Positions 44,455-51,833 of a DNA stretch of 64,000 nucleotides are shown piece after piece; within the stretch, counting starts at the first letter, position 1, and the number at the start of each line of letters is the position of its first letter. The notes under the pieces were generated by a model. That model saw only the letters and a list, made by a program, of their open reading frames with translations. It was not told where the DNA came from and did no database searches. A program made the translations under genes and the position numbers. Origin of the DNA: Aciduricibacillus chroicocephali. GTDB lineage: Bacteria; Bacillota; Bacilli; Bacillales; Amphibacillaceae. Where the stretch lies: contig NZ_CP129113.1 of the NCBI RefSeq assembly GCF_030762805.1, positions 2,432,001-2,496,000 on the forward strand, given 5' to 3'.

Positions 44455-44772
44455 ATGAAGGCAATCTTGAGAAATAAAGATAATTTTGTCAAAGAAGTGA
44501 AAGTCGGCTTTAGTTGGACGACATTCTTCTTTGGCTTTTTCCCGGCATTAATCCGTGGCGATCTGAAATGGGCGGCAATCATTTTCATTGTTACTTTAAG
44601 TGTTGGCTTTTTCACTGTAGGGATTGGCGGTTGGGTGACCAGTCTTGTTTTTGCCATTTCTTATAATAAAATTTATACAAAGAATTTGCTTAAAAAAGGT
44701 TATGAACCAGCAGATGAAAAATCACGAAAGCTACTAGAAGATCGTGAAATCATCTCACGTATCGCCAGCTAA
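44455..44772 (+). CDS. DUF2628/HrgC-like small membrane protein
   Basis: This 105-residue protein carries the same SWTTFFFGFFPALIRGDLKW core as the neighbouring zinc-ribbon proteins (aromatic, then a PALxRGD turn), two further helix segments and YNKIYTKNLLKKGYEPADE. It lacks the zinc ribbon. GGGAGTG lies before the ATG at 44455; the ORF begins further upstream at 44404 but without support. It is divergent from the zinc-ribbon operon. Confidence 0.78.
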   Translation: MKAILRNKDNFVKEVKVGFSWTTFFFGFFPALIRGDLKWAAIIFIVTLSVGFFTVGIGGWVTSLVFAISYNKIYTKNLLKKGYEPADEKSRKLLEDREIISRIAS

Positions 44773-44773
44773 A

Positions 44774-44817
44774 TAAAAAAGGAACCTGCCCATTGGAATT
44801 GGACTGGTTCCTTTTTT
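44774..44817. terminator. Bidirectional terminator
   Basis: AAAAAAGGAACC pairs with GGTTCCTTTTTT, with an internal partial stem. It serves the 105-residue gene and the convergent alkaline phosphatase. Confidence 0.88.
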
Positions 44818-44828
44818 ATTTTCGTTCA

Positions 44829-46259
44829 TTACTTTTTAACAGGCTTACCTTGTTGCTTTCCTTTTACAGCTTCAGAAATCACTTCAGCAATCTTCGTATT
44901 ATCAATTGTTCCTGTCAATTTATCCGCTTGTGGTCCAAAAGCGTATACCGGTACATCGACACCTGTATGTCCTGTCGTTGTCCAGCCGATAAGCGCACGG
45001 TTGCTAATTACTTTAGCGATACCATCTGCTGCGGATTTCTCATCAGCAATTCTCTTAATCTCTTCCTCTTTCAAATCTTTAATGCCAGCGAATTTCTCCA
45101 TCACTTCAGGAATATTTGTCTTCTCCTTGTTCACCTGTTTGCCCATGTATTCAGCGGAACGTGTGACATTGCGAATTATATCTTTGTTGAATCCGTATGT
45201 ACCGCCAGCACCGATCGACATGCCGCCGGTCTCATGGTCGGCCGATACGATCACTAGCGTATCTTTGTTGCGTTCGGCGAACTCTTTCGCCACTTTGACA
45301 GCATCATCAAAAGCGAGTGTCTCTCTCATAGTCGAAGCAGGATAATTCACATGGGCCGCGTGGTCGATTCGTCCACCTTCCACCATTAGGAAGAATCCTT
45401 CCTTTTCCTTAGATACGACATCAATTGCTTTTTCTGTCATTTCAGCAAGGCTTGGCTCTTTTGTAAGATCGCGGTCCAACTCATAATTCATATGACTTGT
45501 ATTGAAGAGTCCGAGCAGCTTGCCTTCCTTCGCTTTTTCAAGTCCCTTCGCATCTTCAGCAATTGTGTAGCCTCTCTTTTCCGCATCCTTTAGCAGGTTC
45601 AATCCATCTTCCCGCTTGCCGCCTTCACTCTTAGGCAGGAATTGTCCTTTCCCACCTCCGAGCAAGACGTCGACTTCATGTTCCTTCAGCATTTGCACGG
45701 CAATTTCATTTTCTTTGTCGCGATGATCAATATGTGAAGCGAATGCGGCTGGTGTCGCATGTGTAATCCGCGTCGTTGTAACGAGCCCTGTTGCCTTACC
45801 TCTGTCCTCTGCTTCCTCCAGAACCGTCGCCACTTCGAAATGATCCTCGTCCTCCTCATGTTTTTCTTTTTCAGGTGCCAGGCCGATCACATTGTTATCT
45901 GTTTTGTGGCTGGATGAGAAGGCTGTAGCTGCTGCTGCAGAGTCTGTCACTGTATTATCATGTGAAAACGTGCGTGCGAATCCGATATTTTTAAAAGTGT
46001 TCATCGTTAAATCTTCTGTGCCGAATCCGTCACCTTTCAAATAAGAAGCTGCCGAGACTTGTGTTGGACCCATGCCATCGCCAATCAACAGGATAACGTT
46101 TTTAGGCTGCTTGCCATTTCCTTTACTCCGATTGTCATCCAGTTGTTTCGCCTCTGCTACCCCATTTGACCAGCTCTCTGATGGAGGTGCTGCATAAGTT
46201 ACTGCTGCTGCTGTTCCGACAAGTGCAAGAACCCCTGCTTTTTTGAAAGATTTACGCAT
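44829..46259 (-). CDS. Secreted alkaline phosphatase (PhoA/PhoB type)
   Basis: This enzyme of about 476 residues removes phosphate from extracellular monoesters. A signal peptide (RKSFKKAGVLALVGTAAAV) precedes the mature enzyme. Zn/Mg ligands and the nucleophile are visible: LLIGDGMGPTQV near residue 60 (Asp), VTDSAAAATAFS near residue 105 (Ser), ITHATPAAFASHIDHRD near residue 165, VEGGRIDHAAH near residue 290, SADHETGGMSIG near residue 340 and TGHTGVDVPVYAFG near residue 430. AAAGGGGA lies 6 bp before the second ATG (46259), which is preferred over 46265. PhoP-box repeats precede it. Confidence 0.93.
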   Translation of the reverse strand: MRKSFKKAGVLALVGTAAAVTYAAPPSESWSNGVAEAKQLDDNRSKGNGKQPKNVILLIGDGMGPTQVSAASYLKGDGFGTEDLTMNTFKNIGFARTFSHDNTVTDSAAAATAFSSSHKTDNNVIGLAPEKEKHEEDEDHFEVATVLEEAEDRGKATGLVTTTRITHATPAAFASHIDHRDKENEIAVQMLKEHEVDVLLGGGKGQFLPKSEGGKREDGLNLLKDAEKRGYTIAEDAKGLEKAKEGKLLGLFNTSHMNYELDRDLTKEPSLAEMTEKAIDVVSKEKEGFFLMVEGGRIDHAAHVNYPASTMRETLAFDDAVKVAKEFAERNKDTLVIVSADHETGGMSIGAGGTYGFNKDIIRNVTRSAEYMGKQVNKEKTNIPEVMEKFAGIKDLKEEEIKRIADEKSAADGIAKVISNRALIGWTTTGHTGVDVPVYAFGPQADKLTGTIDNTKIAEVISEAVKGKQQGKPVKK

Positions 46260-46296
46260 GAACATTCCCCTTTCATAATTTGTTACAAGTCAAGAT

Positions 46297-46335
46297 TAGC
46301 AACTGATTGTTAACAGAGTGACAACCGAGTTCAAA
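46297..46335 (-). promoter_or_regulatory. Candidate PhoP box of the alkaline phosphatase gene
   Basis: On the minus strand TTTGAA, TTGTCA, TTAACA and TTGCTA occur at an exact 11-bp period (46335, 46324, 46313 and 46302 downwards). This matches the TT(A/C/T)A(C/T)A-N5 direct repeats of B. subtilis PhoP sites, with one perfect copy. It begins about 40 bp upstream of the start codon. Phosphate-starvation control is therefore expected. Confidence 0.7.
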
Positions 46336-46383
46336 GTCTTATTTACAATTTTGGAAGAAATCATTAGAATCTCCCGGAATCCC

Positions 46384-46412
46384 TTGTAACTGCCCGTTTT
46401 CTTTGCTATAGT
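46384..46412 (+). promoter_or_regulatory. Promoter of the dapA riboswitch transcript
   Basis: TTGTAA, 17 bp, TATAGT, about 40 bp before the lysine riboswitch. Confidence 0.6.
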
Positions 46413-46449
46413 GGACACAAATTGAATTATCTATTGAAATGATTTAGAA

Positions 46450-46690
46450 GTATGGATAGAGGCGCAGCTGCCATCAGTATCCGGCATAAGGAGAATGGGC
46501 TCCGATGATTGGCGGGGAAAGGGACAGTTGCCGAAGCGAGAAATGATCCTGTGTGCTTTTTTCGCTGGGGCTGCATTGAACAAGTGCAGAACTGTCATGT
46601 AGGCGACTATATGGAGGGCTACCTTACGCACGGAAACGTCTTGAATTTACAATGTTTCTATGCAGCAGCCGCCCGCTGCTGCATTTTGCG
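46450..46690 (+). promoter_or_regulatory. Lysine riboswitch (L box) with terminator
   Basis: Conserved lysine-aptamer blocks are present in order: GATAGAGGCGC, CAGTATCC, GAAAGGGA, GTTGCCGAAGCGA, CGCTGGGGCTGCATTGAA, AACTGTCATG and ATGGAGGGCTACC. P1 pairs GTATGGATAG (46450-46459) with CTACCTTAC (46619-46627). The expression platform ends in a TGCAGCAGC/GCTGCTGCA hairpin (46661-46683) followed by TTTTGCGTT, so lysine should terminate transcription before dapA. Confidence 0.93.
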
Positions 46691-46773
46691 TTATATAAGT
46701 GAGCGTGTGTTTCAGCACCAGCACTAAGGTATCTGATCACCTTCCGAATAATAAGAAACAGAGGTGTGAAGTG

Positions 46774-47658
46774 ATGAGTTTTGGACAAATTTTAACAGCG
46801 ATGGTTACGCCATTCGATCAGAATGAGGAAATTGATTACACTGCAACACGCAATTTGGTTAACCACCTAATTGCAAATGGTACAGACGGTCTTGTCGTAG
46901 CCGGTACAACTGGTGAAAGTGCGACACTTGAAACAGATGAGAAAATCGAGCTATTTAAATTCGTTGTTGAAGCTGCGGCTGGACGCGTTCCAGTCATTGC
47001 CGGCACAGGAACGAACAGCACAAAGGGATCCATCCATCTGACACAGGCGGCAGAAGCTGCTGGTGTTGACGGCATCATGCTCGTAAACCCTTACTACAAC
47101 AAGCCTTCCCAGGAAGGACTGTACCAGCATTACAAGACAGTTGCTGAATCTACGAAACTGCCAGTCATGCTCTATAACATTCCAGGACGAACAGCAGTCA
47201 ATATGCTGCCTGAGACGATTATCCGTCTAGCAGAAGTAGAGAACATCGTATGCGTCAAAGAAGCAAGCGGAGACCTTGATGCAATGACTCAGATCATCAG
47301 TGGCACACCAGATGATTTCAAATTGTACAGTGGTGATGACGGGCTTACATTGCCTGTTCTTGCGCTTGGCGGTGTCGGCGTTGTATCCGTGTCTGCTCAT
47401 ATTTTGGGCAATGAAATGCAACAGATGATCCGTGCTTTCCATGAAGGTCGTCATGAAGAAGCAGCTGCCATGCACGGCAACTTGCGTCCGCTAATGAAAG
47501 CTATGTTCGCACAGCCCAGCCCTTCACCTGTAAAGGCAGCATTGAATATGAAAGGCATTACTGTTGGCGGTGTCCGCCTGCCAATGCTTCCACTTACTGA
47601 AGAAGAAGAAATGGAACTTCGCCATATCCTCGGCATTCGCTTTGAAGAAGCAGGCTAA
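46774..47658 (+). CDS. dapA: 4-hydroxy-tetrahydrodipicolinate synthase
   Basis: This 294-residue enzyme condenses pyruvate with aspartate semialdehyde, the first committed step to lysine and meso-diaminopimelate. Class I aldolase motifs are VAGTTGESATLETDE near residue 42 (Thr pair), VNPYYNKPSQEGLYQHYK near residue 130 (Tyr), LYNIPGRTAVNM near residue 155, and CVKEASGD near residue 160 with the Schiff-base Lys. Length is normal. GAGGTG precedes the ATG at 46774; earlier in-frame codons lie within the riboswitch region. It is a single gene with its own riboswitch and terminator, not linked to asd or dapG here. Confidence 0.94.
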   Translation: MSFGQILTAMVTPFDQNEEIDYTATRNLVNHLIANGTDGLVVAGTTGESATLETDEKIELFKFVVEAAAGRVPVIAGTGTNSTKGSIHLTQAAEAAGVDGIMLVNPYYNKPSQEGLYQHYKTVAESTKLPVMLYNIPGRTAVNMLPETIIRLAEVENIVCVKEASGDLDAMTQIISGTPDDFKLYSGDDGLTLPVLALGGVGVVSVSAHILGNEMQQMIRAFHEGRHEEAAAMHGNLRPLMKAMFAQPSPSPVKAALNMKGITVGGVRLPMLPLTEEEEMELRHILGIRFEEAG

Positions 47659-47670
47659 TCAAGAAAACAA

Positions 47671-47704
47671 AACAACCAGGTACCTTATAAGGTACCTGGT
47701 TGTT
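47671..47704 (+). terminator. Terminator of dapA
   Basis: AACAACCAGGTACC pairs with its complement across a short loop, followed by TTTTTATTTTT. Confidence 0.92.
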
Positions 47705-48054
47705 TTTATTTTTAATGGAAAATGTAACTATTTCCATACAAAATTTATAATTATTTTACAAAATTCAGCAAAATTCCAATAATACCCTTGACAATTATTG
47801 GTTAAAGGAACTATCTTTTTATTAGACTACTTTTTTGTGTGAGTGCAATTTAATTAATTTTTGAGGGAAACTTTTATTCTTTTTTAAGATTTCTTTAAGA
47901 AATTATTAATATTTTGTTAATATACCCTCAAAAATTAAAAACCAAACATGAAATGTATAAAGTCTTTGCATGGCAACACAAAAAAGACAGTCCGGAAAAC
48001 TGTCAGCAATCATCCGTATTTATTTCAAAGTAAAAATCAAGGAGGTGGGCTCAG
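47705..48054. other. AT-rich gene-free stretch before the VTC gene
   Basis: About 350 bp with no ORF. A candidate promoter for the VTC gene is TTGACA (47788-47793), 18 bp, TATCTT (47812-47817). A GACAGT/ACTGTC hairpin lies near 47986-48004 in the leader. The long distance to the start implies a leader RNA of about 230 nt. Confidence 0.45.
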
Positions 48055-48861
48055 GTGGCACTCGAGATCTTTCAACGCAAAGAACAGAAGTATTTGATCA
48101 CCATTGAGCAGTATGAAGGGTTATTGAAACGCTTTGGAGACAGAATGCGCTCCGACAAGAATGGCGTCAACGGTAGATATACCGTGACAAGCTTGTATTT
48201 CGACAATAATGAGAAGACAATCTATTTCGAAACGAAGAACAAGCTCCAATATCGCCAGAAGCTCCGTCTGCGTGTCTATGATGATGCCACAGAGGAAAGC
48301 ACAGCATTTTTTGAAGTGAAACAGAAGCATAAGAAAATTGTAAATAAGCGCAGGCTGCTTGCCCCGCTAAAGGAAGTTTACCGCTATCTCGAAGATCCCA
48401 ACCCGGATCTATCTAATTATGAGACTTCCAACAATCAAGTACTTAAAGAGATTCACTACTTCAGAAAACTCTATGACTTGGAACCTGAAATGGTCGTCAG
48501 TTACAAACGTCATGCCCTGCATGGTGCAGACAATGCCGATCTGAGGCTGACATTCGACTTCGATCTGCGTTGTCGCAAACATGACCTATTACTTGAACAT
48601 GGTCCTTATGGCGACAATTTCATCGATCCGAATCTCGTCGTACTCGAAGTAAAAGTGGAGCACAGTGTGCCGCTATGGCTTACACGTATCCTTCAGGAAC
48701 TCGATTGTGAACAACGCAGCGCGTCTAAATTCTGCACGAGCACAGAGCTTCTATCGGGTGAAATTGCTTCACAACCAGTAATCAAGAACAACGTCGTAAA
48801 AGAATCTACAACTATTGGAGGAAAAGAAAATGGAGCAGATCAGCAACTTGTTTACATCTAA
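48055..48861 (+). CDS. VTC-domain protein
   Basis: This 268-residue protein carries a VTC (polyphosphate polymerase-like tunnel) domain: RKEQKYLITIEQYEGL near residue 8, GRYTVTSLYFDN near residue 40, RQKLRLRVYDD near residue 67, EVKQKHKKIVNKRRL near residue 84 and VVLEVKVEHSVPLWL near residue 195. Eukaryotic VTC makes polyphosphate, but bacterial VTC-domain proteins have no settled activity. The start is a GTG at 48055 with AAGGAGG 9 bp upstream. The next gene starts inside its 3' end. Confidence 0.85.
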   Translation: MALEIFQRKEQKYLITIEQYEGLLKRFGDRMRSDKNGVNGRYTVTSLYFDNNEKTIYFETKNKLQYRQKLRLRVYDDATEESTAFFEVKQKHKKIVNKRRLLAPLKEVYRYLEDPNPDLSNYETSNNQVLKEIHYFRKLYDLEPEMVVSYKRHALHGADNADLRLTFDFDLRCRKHDLLLEHGPYGDNFIDPNLVVLEVKVEHSVPLWLTRILQELDCEQRSASKFCTSTELLSGEIASQPVIKNNVVKESTTIGGKENGADQQLVYI

Positions 48862-49513
48862 TGGAACAGTAGTCTCAACTGTATGGATGAGCCTTGCCGC
48901 TATGGCGCTCGCCACAGTACTCAGCATTATCATTACGAAAGTATATCAAATCACATTTACAGGTGAACGTTACTCCCAATCATTCGTACATACAATCATC
49001 ATGATGAGTGTCATTGTATCTGTAGTCATGAACGTCGTCAGTGATAATGCAGGCGTAGCATTCGGTCTCTTCGCGGTCTTTAGCCTAATACGTTTCCGCA
49101 GTGCTGTAACAGATGCCAAGGACATTGCCTATATCTTCTTCGGCCTATGTGTCGGTATGACAGCAGGCCTTTACCAGTTCGAACTTGCAATCGTACTTAC
49201 TCTATTCGCTAGCTTGATCTTCTATATTCTTTATAAATTCAATTATGGTAAAGGTAAAGATACACAAATCCTTAAAGTACAAGTCCCAGAGAACTTGAAC
49301 CATGAAAACTTGTTCGATGACATTCTTGATGCCCATACACTTTCGTATGCCATCCGTCAGGTTGAAACGACGAATCTTGGAACAATGATTATGTATACAT
49401 TCGCTATCCGAGCAAAAGCCGATACGAAAGATCGTGAACTGCTTGATGCCATTCGTGAACGCAATGCGAACCTAAAAGTCTCATTATCTTATCTAGGAGA
49501 TAAGAAAGACTAA
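48830..49513 (+). CDS. DUF4956 membrane protein
   Basis: This protein of about 227 residues has four helices in the first 130 residues, the DUF4956 block VFSLIRFRSAVTDAKDIAY near residue 85, and a soluble ACT-like C-terminal domain (about 140-227). It overlaps the VTC gene by 32 bp. VTC-DUF4956 pairs are common and often come with a CotH kinase, which is absent here. GGAGG lies 7 bp before the ATG at 48830; an upstream TTG is not supported. Confidence 0.84.
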   Translation: MEQISNLFTSNGTVVSTVWMSLAAMALATVLSIIITKVYQITFTGERYSQSFVHTIIMMSVIVSVVMNVVSDNAGVAFGLFAVFSLIRFRSAVTDAKDIAYIFFGLCVGMTAGLYQFELAIVLTLFASLIFYILYKFNYGKGKDTQILKVQVPENLNHENLFDDILDAHTLSYAIRQVETTNLGTMIMYTFAIRAKADTKDRELLDAIRERNANLKVSLSYLGDKKD

Positions 49514-49688
49514 TCGCAGAACCAGATGAGAGCCTGTGTGCAAGCTGATGCCCAAATCGCTGAACACGGGCTCCTTCATCCAGAGAAATGTAAGCGCTTG
49601 CTTACTTTGGCTAATTACTAAAATTCATTACCAACACTATACCATGTTCAAACAAATATGCAAAGCGAAATAATCGTTTTCAAACAAA

Positions 49689-49721
49689 TAAGAGGAGATG
49701 CCCTGTTAACATCCCCTCTTA
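49689..49721 (-). terminator. Terminator of the alarmone synthetase-TetR operon
   Basis: On the minus strand AAGAGGGGATG pairs with CATCTCCTCTT (one mismatch), then TATTTGTTTG, directly after the TetR stop. The 175 bp between the DUF4956 stop and this hairpin hold no gene, only a GTAAGC/GCTTAC hairpin near 49591-49606. Confidence 0.7.
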
Positions 49722-49723
49722 TA

Positions 49724-50320
49724 TTATTTAACGAGATGCTCCAGTAGTTCGAGCTCTCTTCTATAGTGTTCACAAGCAGTATCAATTTCAAGCCTGTTAC
49801 CGAATTTATGTAAAATATTATGTACTGTTACACCAAGCATGATGTCCATAATGTAGTAAAATTCCTCACTTGAAAGCTTGGCATATTTGCCCCCAACACA
49901 AGACCGGACGTCTTCAAACCTCAACTCTTCCACTTCATCTTTGAAGATCTTCTGAATCACTTCTTCAGTCTGCAGATTCATGTTGTGAAACGTGTTTCGA
50001 ATAAAGTCGATGCCATCAATATCTTCCAGGAAACGACGGAAGAAAGCATTAAGCCCCGCAATCAGATTGCCATCCGCTTCTTTTGTCAGCTCAAGAAACA
50101 CATCCTTCGAATCCATGGCGAACTGCTCTAGCATATAAAGAAAAGCATCTTCTTTTCCAGAAAAGTACTGATAGAAGCTTCCCCTTGCAATGTCAGCCTC
50201 CTTGACAATATTCGAGATGGAAGCCTCATTAAGCGGCACACGCGAAAATTCCGTATGTATGGCTTCCATGAGTTTGTCCCTTTTGCTTTCGGCAAGGTTG
50301 AAAAATGTCGGTTTTGGCAT
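49724..50320 (-). CDS. TetR-family regulator co-encoded with an alarmone synthetase
   Basis: This 198-residue one-domain repressor has an N-terminal TetR HTH: ISNIVKEADIARGSFYQYF near residue 35, followed by KEDAFLYMLEQF. The C-terminal ligand domain is helical with no recognisable subfamily. AGGAG precedes the ATG. It lies 33 bp after the alarmone synthetase with no terminator between, so the two form an operon. The clear palindromes in the operon promoter are the obvious candidate targets, giving autoregulation; this is an inference. Confidence 0.86.
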   Translation of the reverse strand: MPKPTFFNLAESKRDKLMEAIHTEFSRVPLNEASISNIVKEADIARGSFYQYFSGKEDAFLYMLEQFAMDSKDVFLELTKEADGNLIAGLNAFFRRFLEDIDGIDFIRNTFHNMNLQTEEVIQKIFKDEVEELRFEDVRSCVGGKYAKLSSEEFYYIMDIMLGVTVHNILHKFGNRLEIDTACEHYRRELELLEHLVK

Positions 50321-50353
50321 TAACTGATTTCTCCTATCGGCTCACCCCATGCA

Positions 50354-51073
50354 TTAAAACGAAGATGGCAGCTGGAACTTATCGTTGCTGATCCAAAGTT
50401 CGAGAAGGTCTGCTTCTGTTCCGCTTATTTCATCGGATTCTTCCATTTCAAGTCGCAAACGCTCCATTTTCTCATCAAGCACTGCTGCTGAATGAGCTGC
50501 TTCACGCAATTCCAATGCAATATGGAATGGGATTTCTTTGTTGTATTTGTTGTAGAGTTTATGCTCCAAGCTTGCCCAATAGTCCATGGCGACAGTACGG
50601 ATCTGCACCTCGACATTCACATATTCAATCCCATCAGACATGAGGACTGGTACCTGGATGATCAGATGCAGACTGCGGTATCCATTTTGCTTCGGATATT
50701 TAATATAATTCTTGTAATCCACTACCTTAATGTCTTTCTGCATAAGCAGCTTACGGCTAATTTCATAAATATCATCCGTAAATAGACATGTAATTCTCAC
50801 ACCGGCAATATCATGGATTTCTTCACGAATCACATCCAACGAGAATGGAATTCCCTTGCTGTTCACCTTGCGCAGAATACTCTGCGGAGACTTTACCCGT
50901 GTAACAACCTGCTTTACAGGATTGTATTCGTTTACATATTCGAGCTCTTGTTCAAGCTGATTGATCTTTGTTTCAATCTCTTTCAGTGCAAATTTATAGC
51001 ACATCATGAATTTTGATAGTTCTGTTTTTAATGGTTTGATTTCTTTTAATTGTGTTGGAATATCTTGTGTCAT
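50354..51073 (-). CDS. Small alarmone synthetase (RelA/SpoT synthetase-domain only)
   Basis: This 239-residue enzyme should transfer pyrophosphate from ATP to GTP or GDP, making (p)ppGpp. It has only the synthetase domain: ATP-binding RVKSPQSILRKV near residue 55, DIAGVRITCLFTDDIYE near residue 84 (Mg Asp and the following Arg), the G-loop DYKNYIKYPKQNGYRSLHL near residue 115, and VEVQIRTVAMDYWASLEHKL near residue 150. All are intact. There is no hydrolase, TGS or ACT part. It is somewhat longer than RelP/RelQ (about 210 residues) through an N-terminal coiled stretch. AAGGAG lies 9 bp before the ATG at 51073; the upstream ORF crosses an operator. Confidence 0.9.
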   Translation of the reverse strand: MTQDIPTQLKEIKPLKTELSKFMMCYKFALKEIETKINQLEQELEYVNEYNPVKQVVTRVKSPQSILRKVNSKGIPFSLDVIREEIHDIAGVRITCLFTDDIYEISRKLLMQKDIKVVDYKNYIKYPKQNGYRSLHLIIQVPVLMSDGIEYVNVEVQIRTVAMDYWASLEHKLYNKYNKEIPFHIALELREAAHSAAVLDEKMERLRLEMEESDEISGTEADLLELWISNDKFQLPSSF

Positions 51074-51101
51074 TTGAGAAATCTCCTTCCTCATCAGAAT
51101 G

Positions 51102-51276
51102 TGACACCCCGTCACTTCAAATTTATTATATATGACACTGTGTCATATATCAAGGAGGATTTACCAAATATTTTCTCTAATTTAATATTGGTTCCATTTT
51201 TTACATGGTTATCGCTTCCAATATGACATCTCGTCACACTTTCATCATTATATGTGACACTATGTCACGAAATCAA
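51102..51276 (-). promoter_or_regulatory. Tandem promoters with four TGAC-N5-GTCA operators
   Basis: On the minus strand P1 is TTGATT (51276-51271), 18 bp, TATAAT (51252-51247). P2 is TTGATA (51153-51148), 17 bp, TATAAT (51130-51125). Each spacer contains a palindrome TGAC-N5-GTCA (51255-51267 and 51133-51145), and each has a second copy exactly 31 bp further downstream (51224-51236 and 51102-51114). The P2 spacer copy extends to a 23-bp perfect palindrome (51128-51150). The layout predicts repression by steric block at both promoters. Confidence 0.85.
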
Positions 51277-51377
51277 GCATAATTTCTCGATAATTGTGAT
51301 TTCTTTATAACATTACTCGTTAAGCAAAGTTTTTATATGAAAATTAGTGTCTTTCTGCTAGCCTCTTACAAATAAAG

Positions 51378-51414
51378 ACATCTGAATTCTCTTTTACATG
51401 AGCAACTCAGATGT
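51378..51414 (+). terminator. Terminator-like hairpin upstream of the holin-like gene
   Basis: ACATCTGA pairs with TCAGATGT around a loop of about 20 nt, followed by TTTTCTTTTTC. No plus-strand gene ends here, so it is either a leader attenuator or the end of a short RNA. Confidence 0.5.
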
Positions 51415-51497
51415 TTTTCTTTTTCAATTATTTTCTTTCCGTTTTGCATTTATAATATTTGCCGAATTACAGATGATAAGTATGAGGAGGCTGAATC

Positions 51498-51794
51498 GTG
51501 GAGTTTCCAATCATTCATACGAATATTTGGGATGGGATGATTGCCGTTCCTGTAATCGTCATATTGACGCAATGTTTCAAGATTTTCCCTATCCCTAGCA
51601 AGTATTATCCAACTATTGCTTCTGTGCTTGGCTTTGCTATATCGATCTTCATTAGTCACCGTGGGCATATTTGGGCAGGCATTTTCATGGGTGGGTTTTA
51701 TAGTACGGCGGCTGTCGGCACCTATGCTTCCTTAAAAACAACAATTATCGCTATTAAAAAGAAACAAGCGAAAAAGCGTCGTACCGCAACATAA
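51498..51794 (+). CDS. Small holin-like membrane protein
   Basis: This 98-residue protein has an N-terminal amphipathic segment and two to three helices (about 12-30, 38-52, 58-78). It ends in a very basic tail (KKKQAKKRRTAT), the layout of small class holins. The stretch FPIPSKYYPTIASVLGFAIS is notable. There are no endolysin or phage genes nearby, so it is not part of a prophage. The start is GTG at 51498 with GAGGAGG 7 bp upstream. Family assignment is tentative. Confidence 0.65.
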   Translation: MEFPIIHTNIWDGMIAVPVIVILTQCFKIFPIPSKYYPTIASVLGFAISIFISHRGHIWAGIFMGGFYSTAAVGTYASLKTTIIAIKKKQAKKRRTAT

Positions 51795-51833
51795 GAAAAG
51801 GCTGTCTCCCGAGAAGGAAACAGCCTTTTCTTA
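51794..51833. terminator. Bidirectional terminator
   Basis: AAGAAAAGGCTGT pairs with ACAGCCTTTTCTT, shared by the holin-like gene and the convergent thi operon. Confidence 0.85.

Noticed and set aside
48815-48829. TTG at 48815 as start of the DUF4956 gene
   Set aside because: The TTG directly overlaps the GGAGG that serves the ATG at 48830.
49588-49607. Second cre site near TGTAAGCGCTTGCTTAC
   Set aside because: It has at least two mismatches to the consensus and sits downstream of the DUF4956 stop, where catabolite control makes little sense.
51102-51267. Four similar short palindromes considered as a CRISPR array
   Set aside because: Units are only 13 bp, spacing is 31, 91 and 31 bp, spacers contain promoter boxes, and no cas genes are present. 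Operators explain them better.
51498-51794. Holin-like gene as evidence of a prophage
   Set aside because: No endolysin, integrase, portal, capsid, tail or attachment-site repeats occur in the flanks; the neighbours are housekeeping genes.
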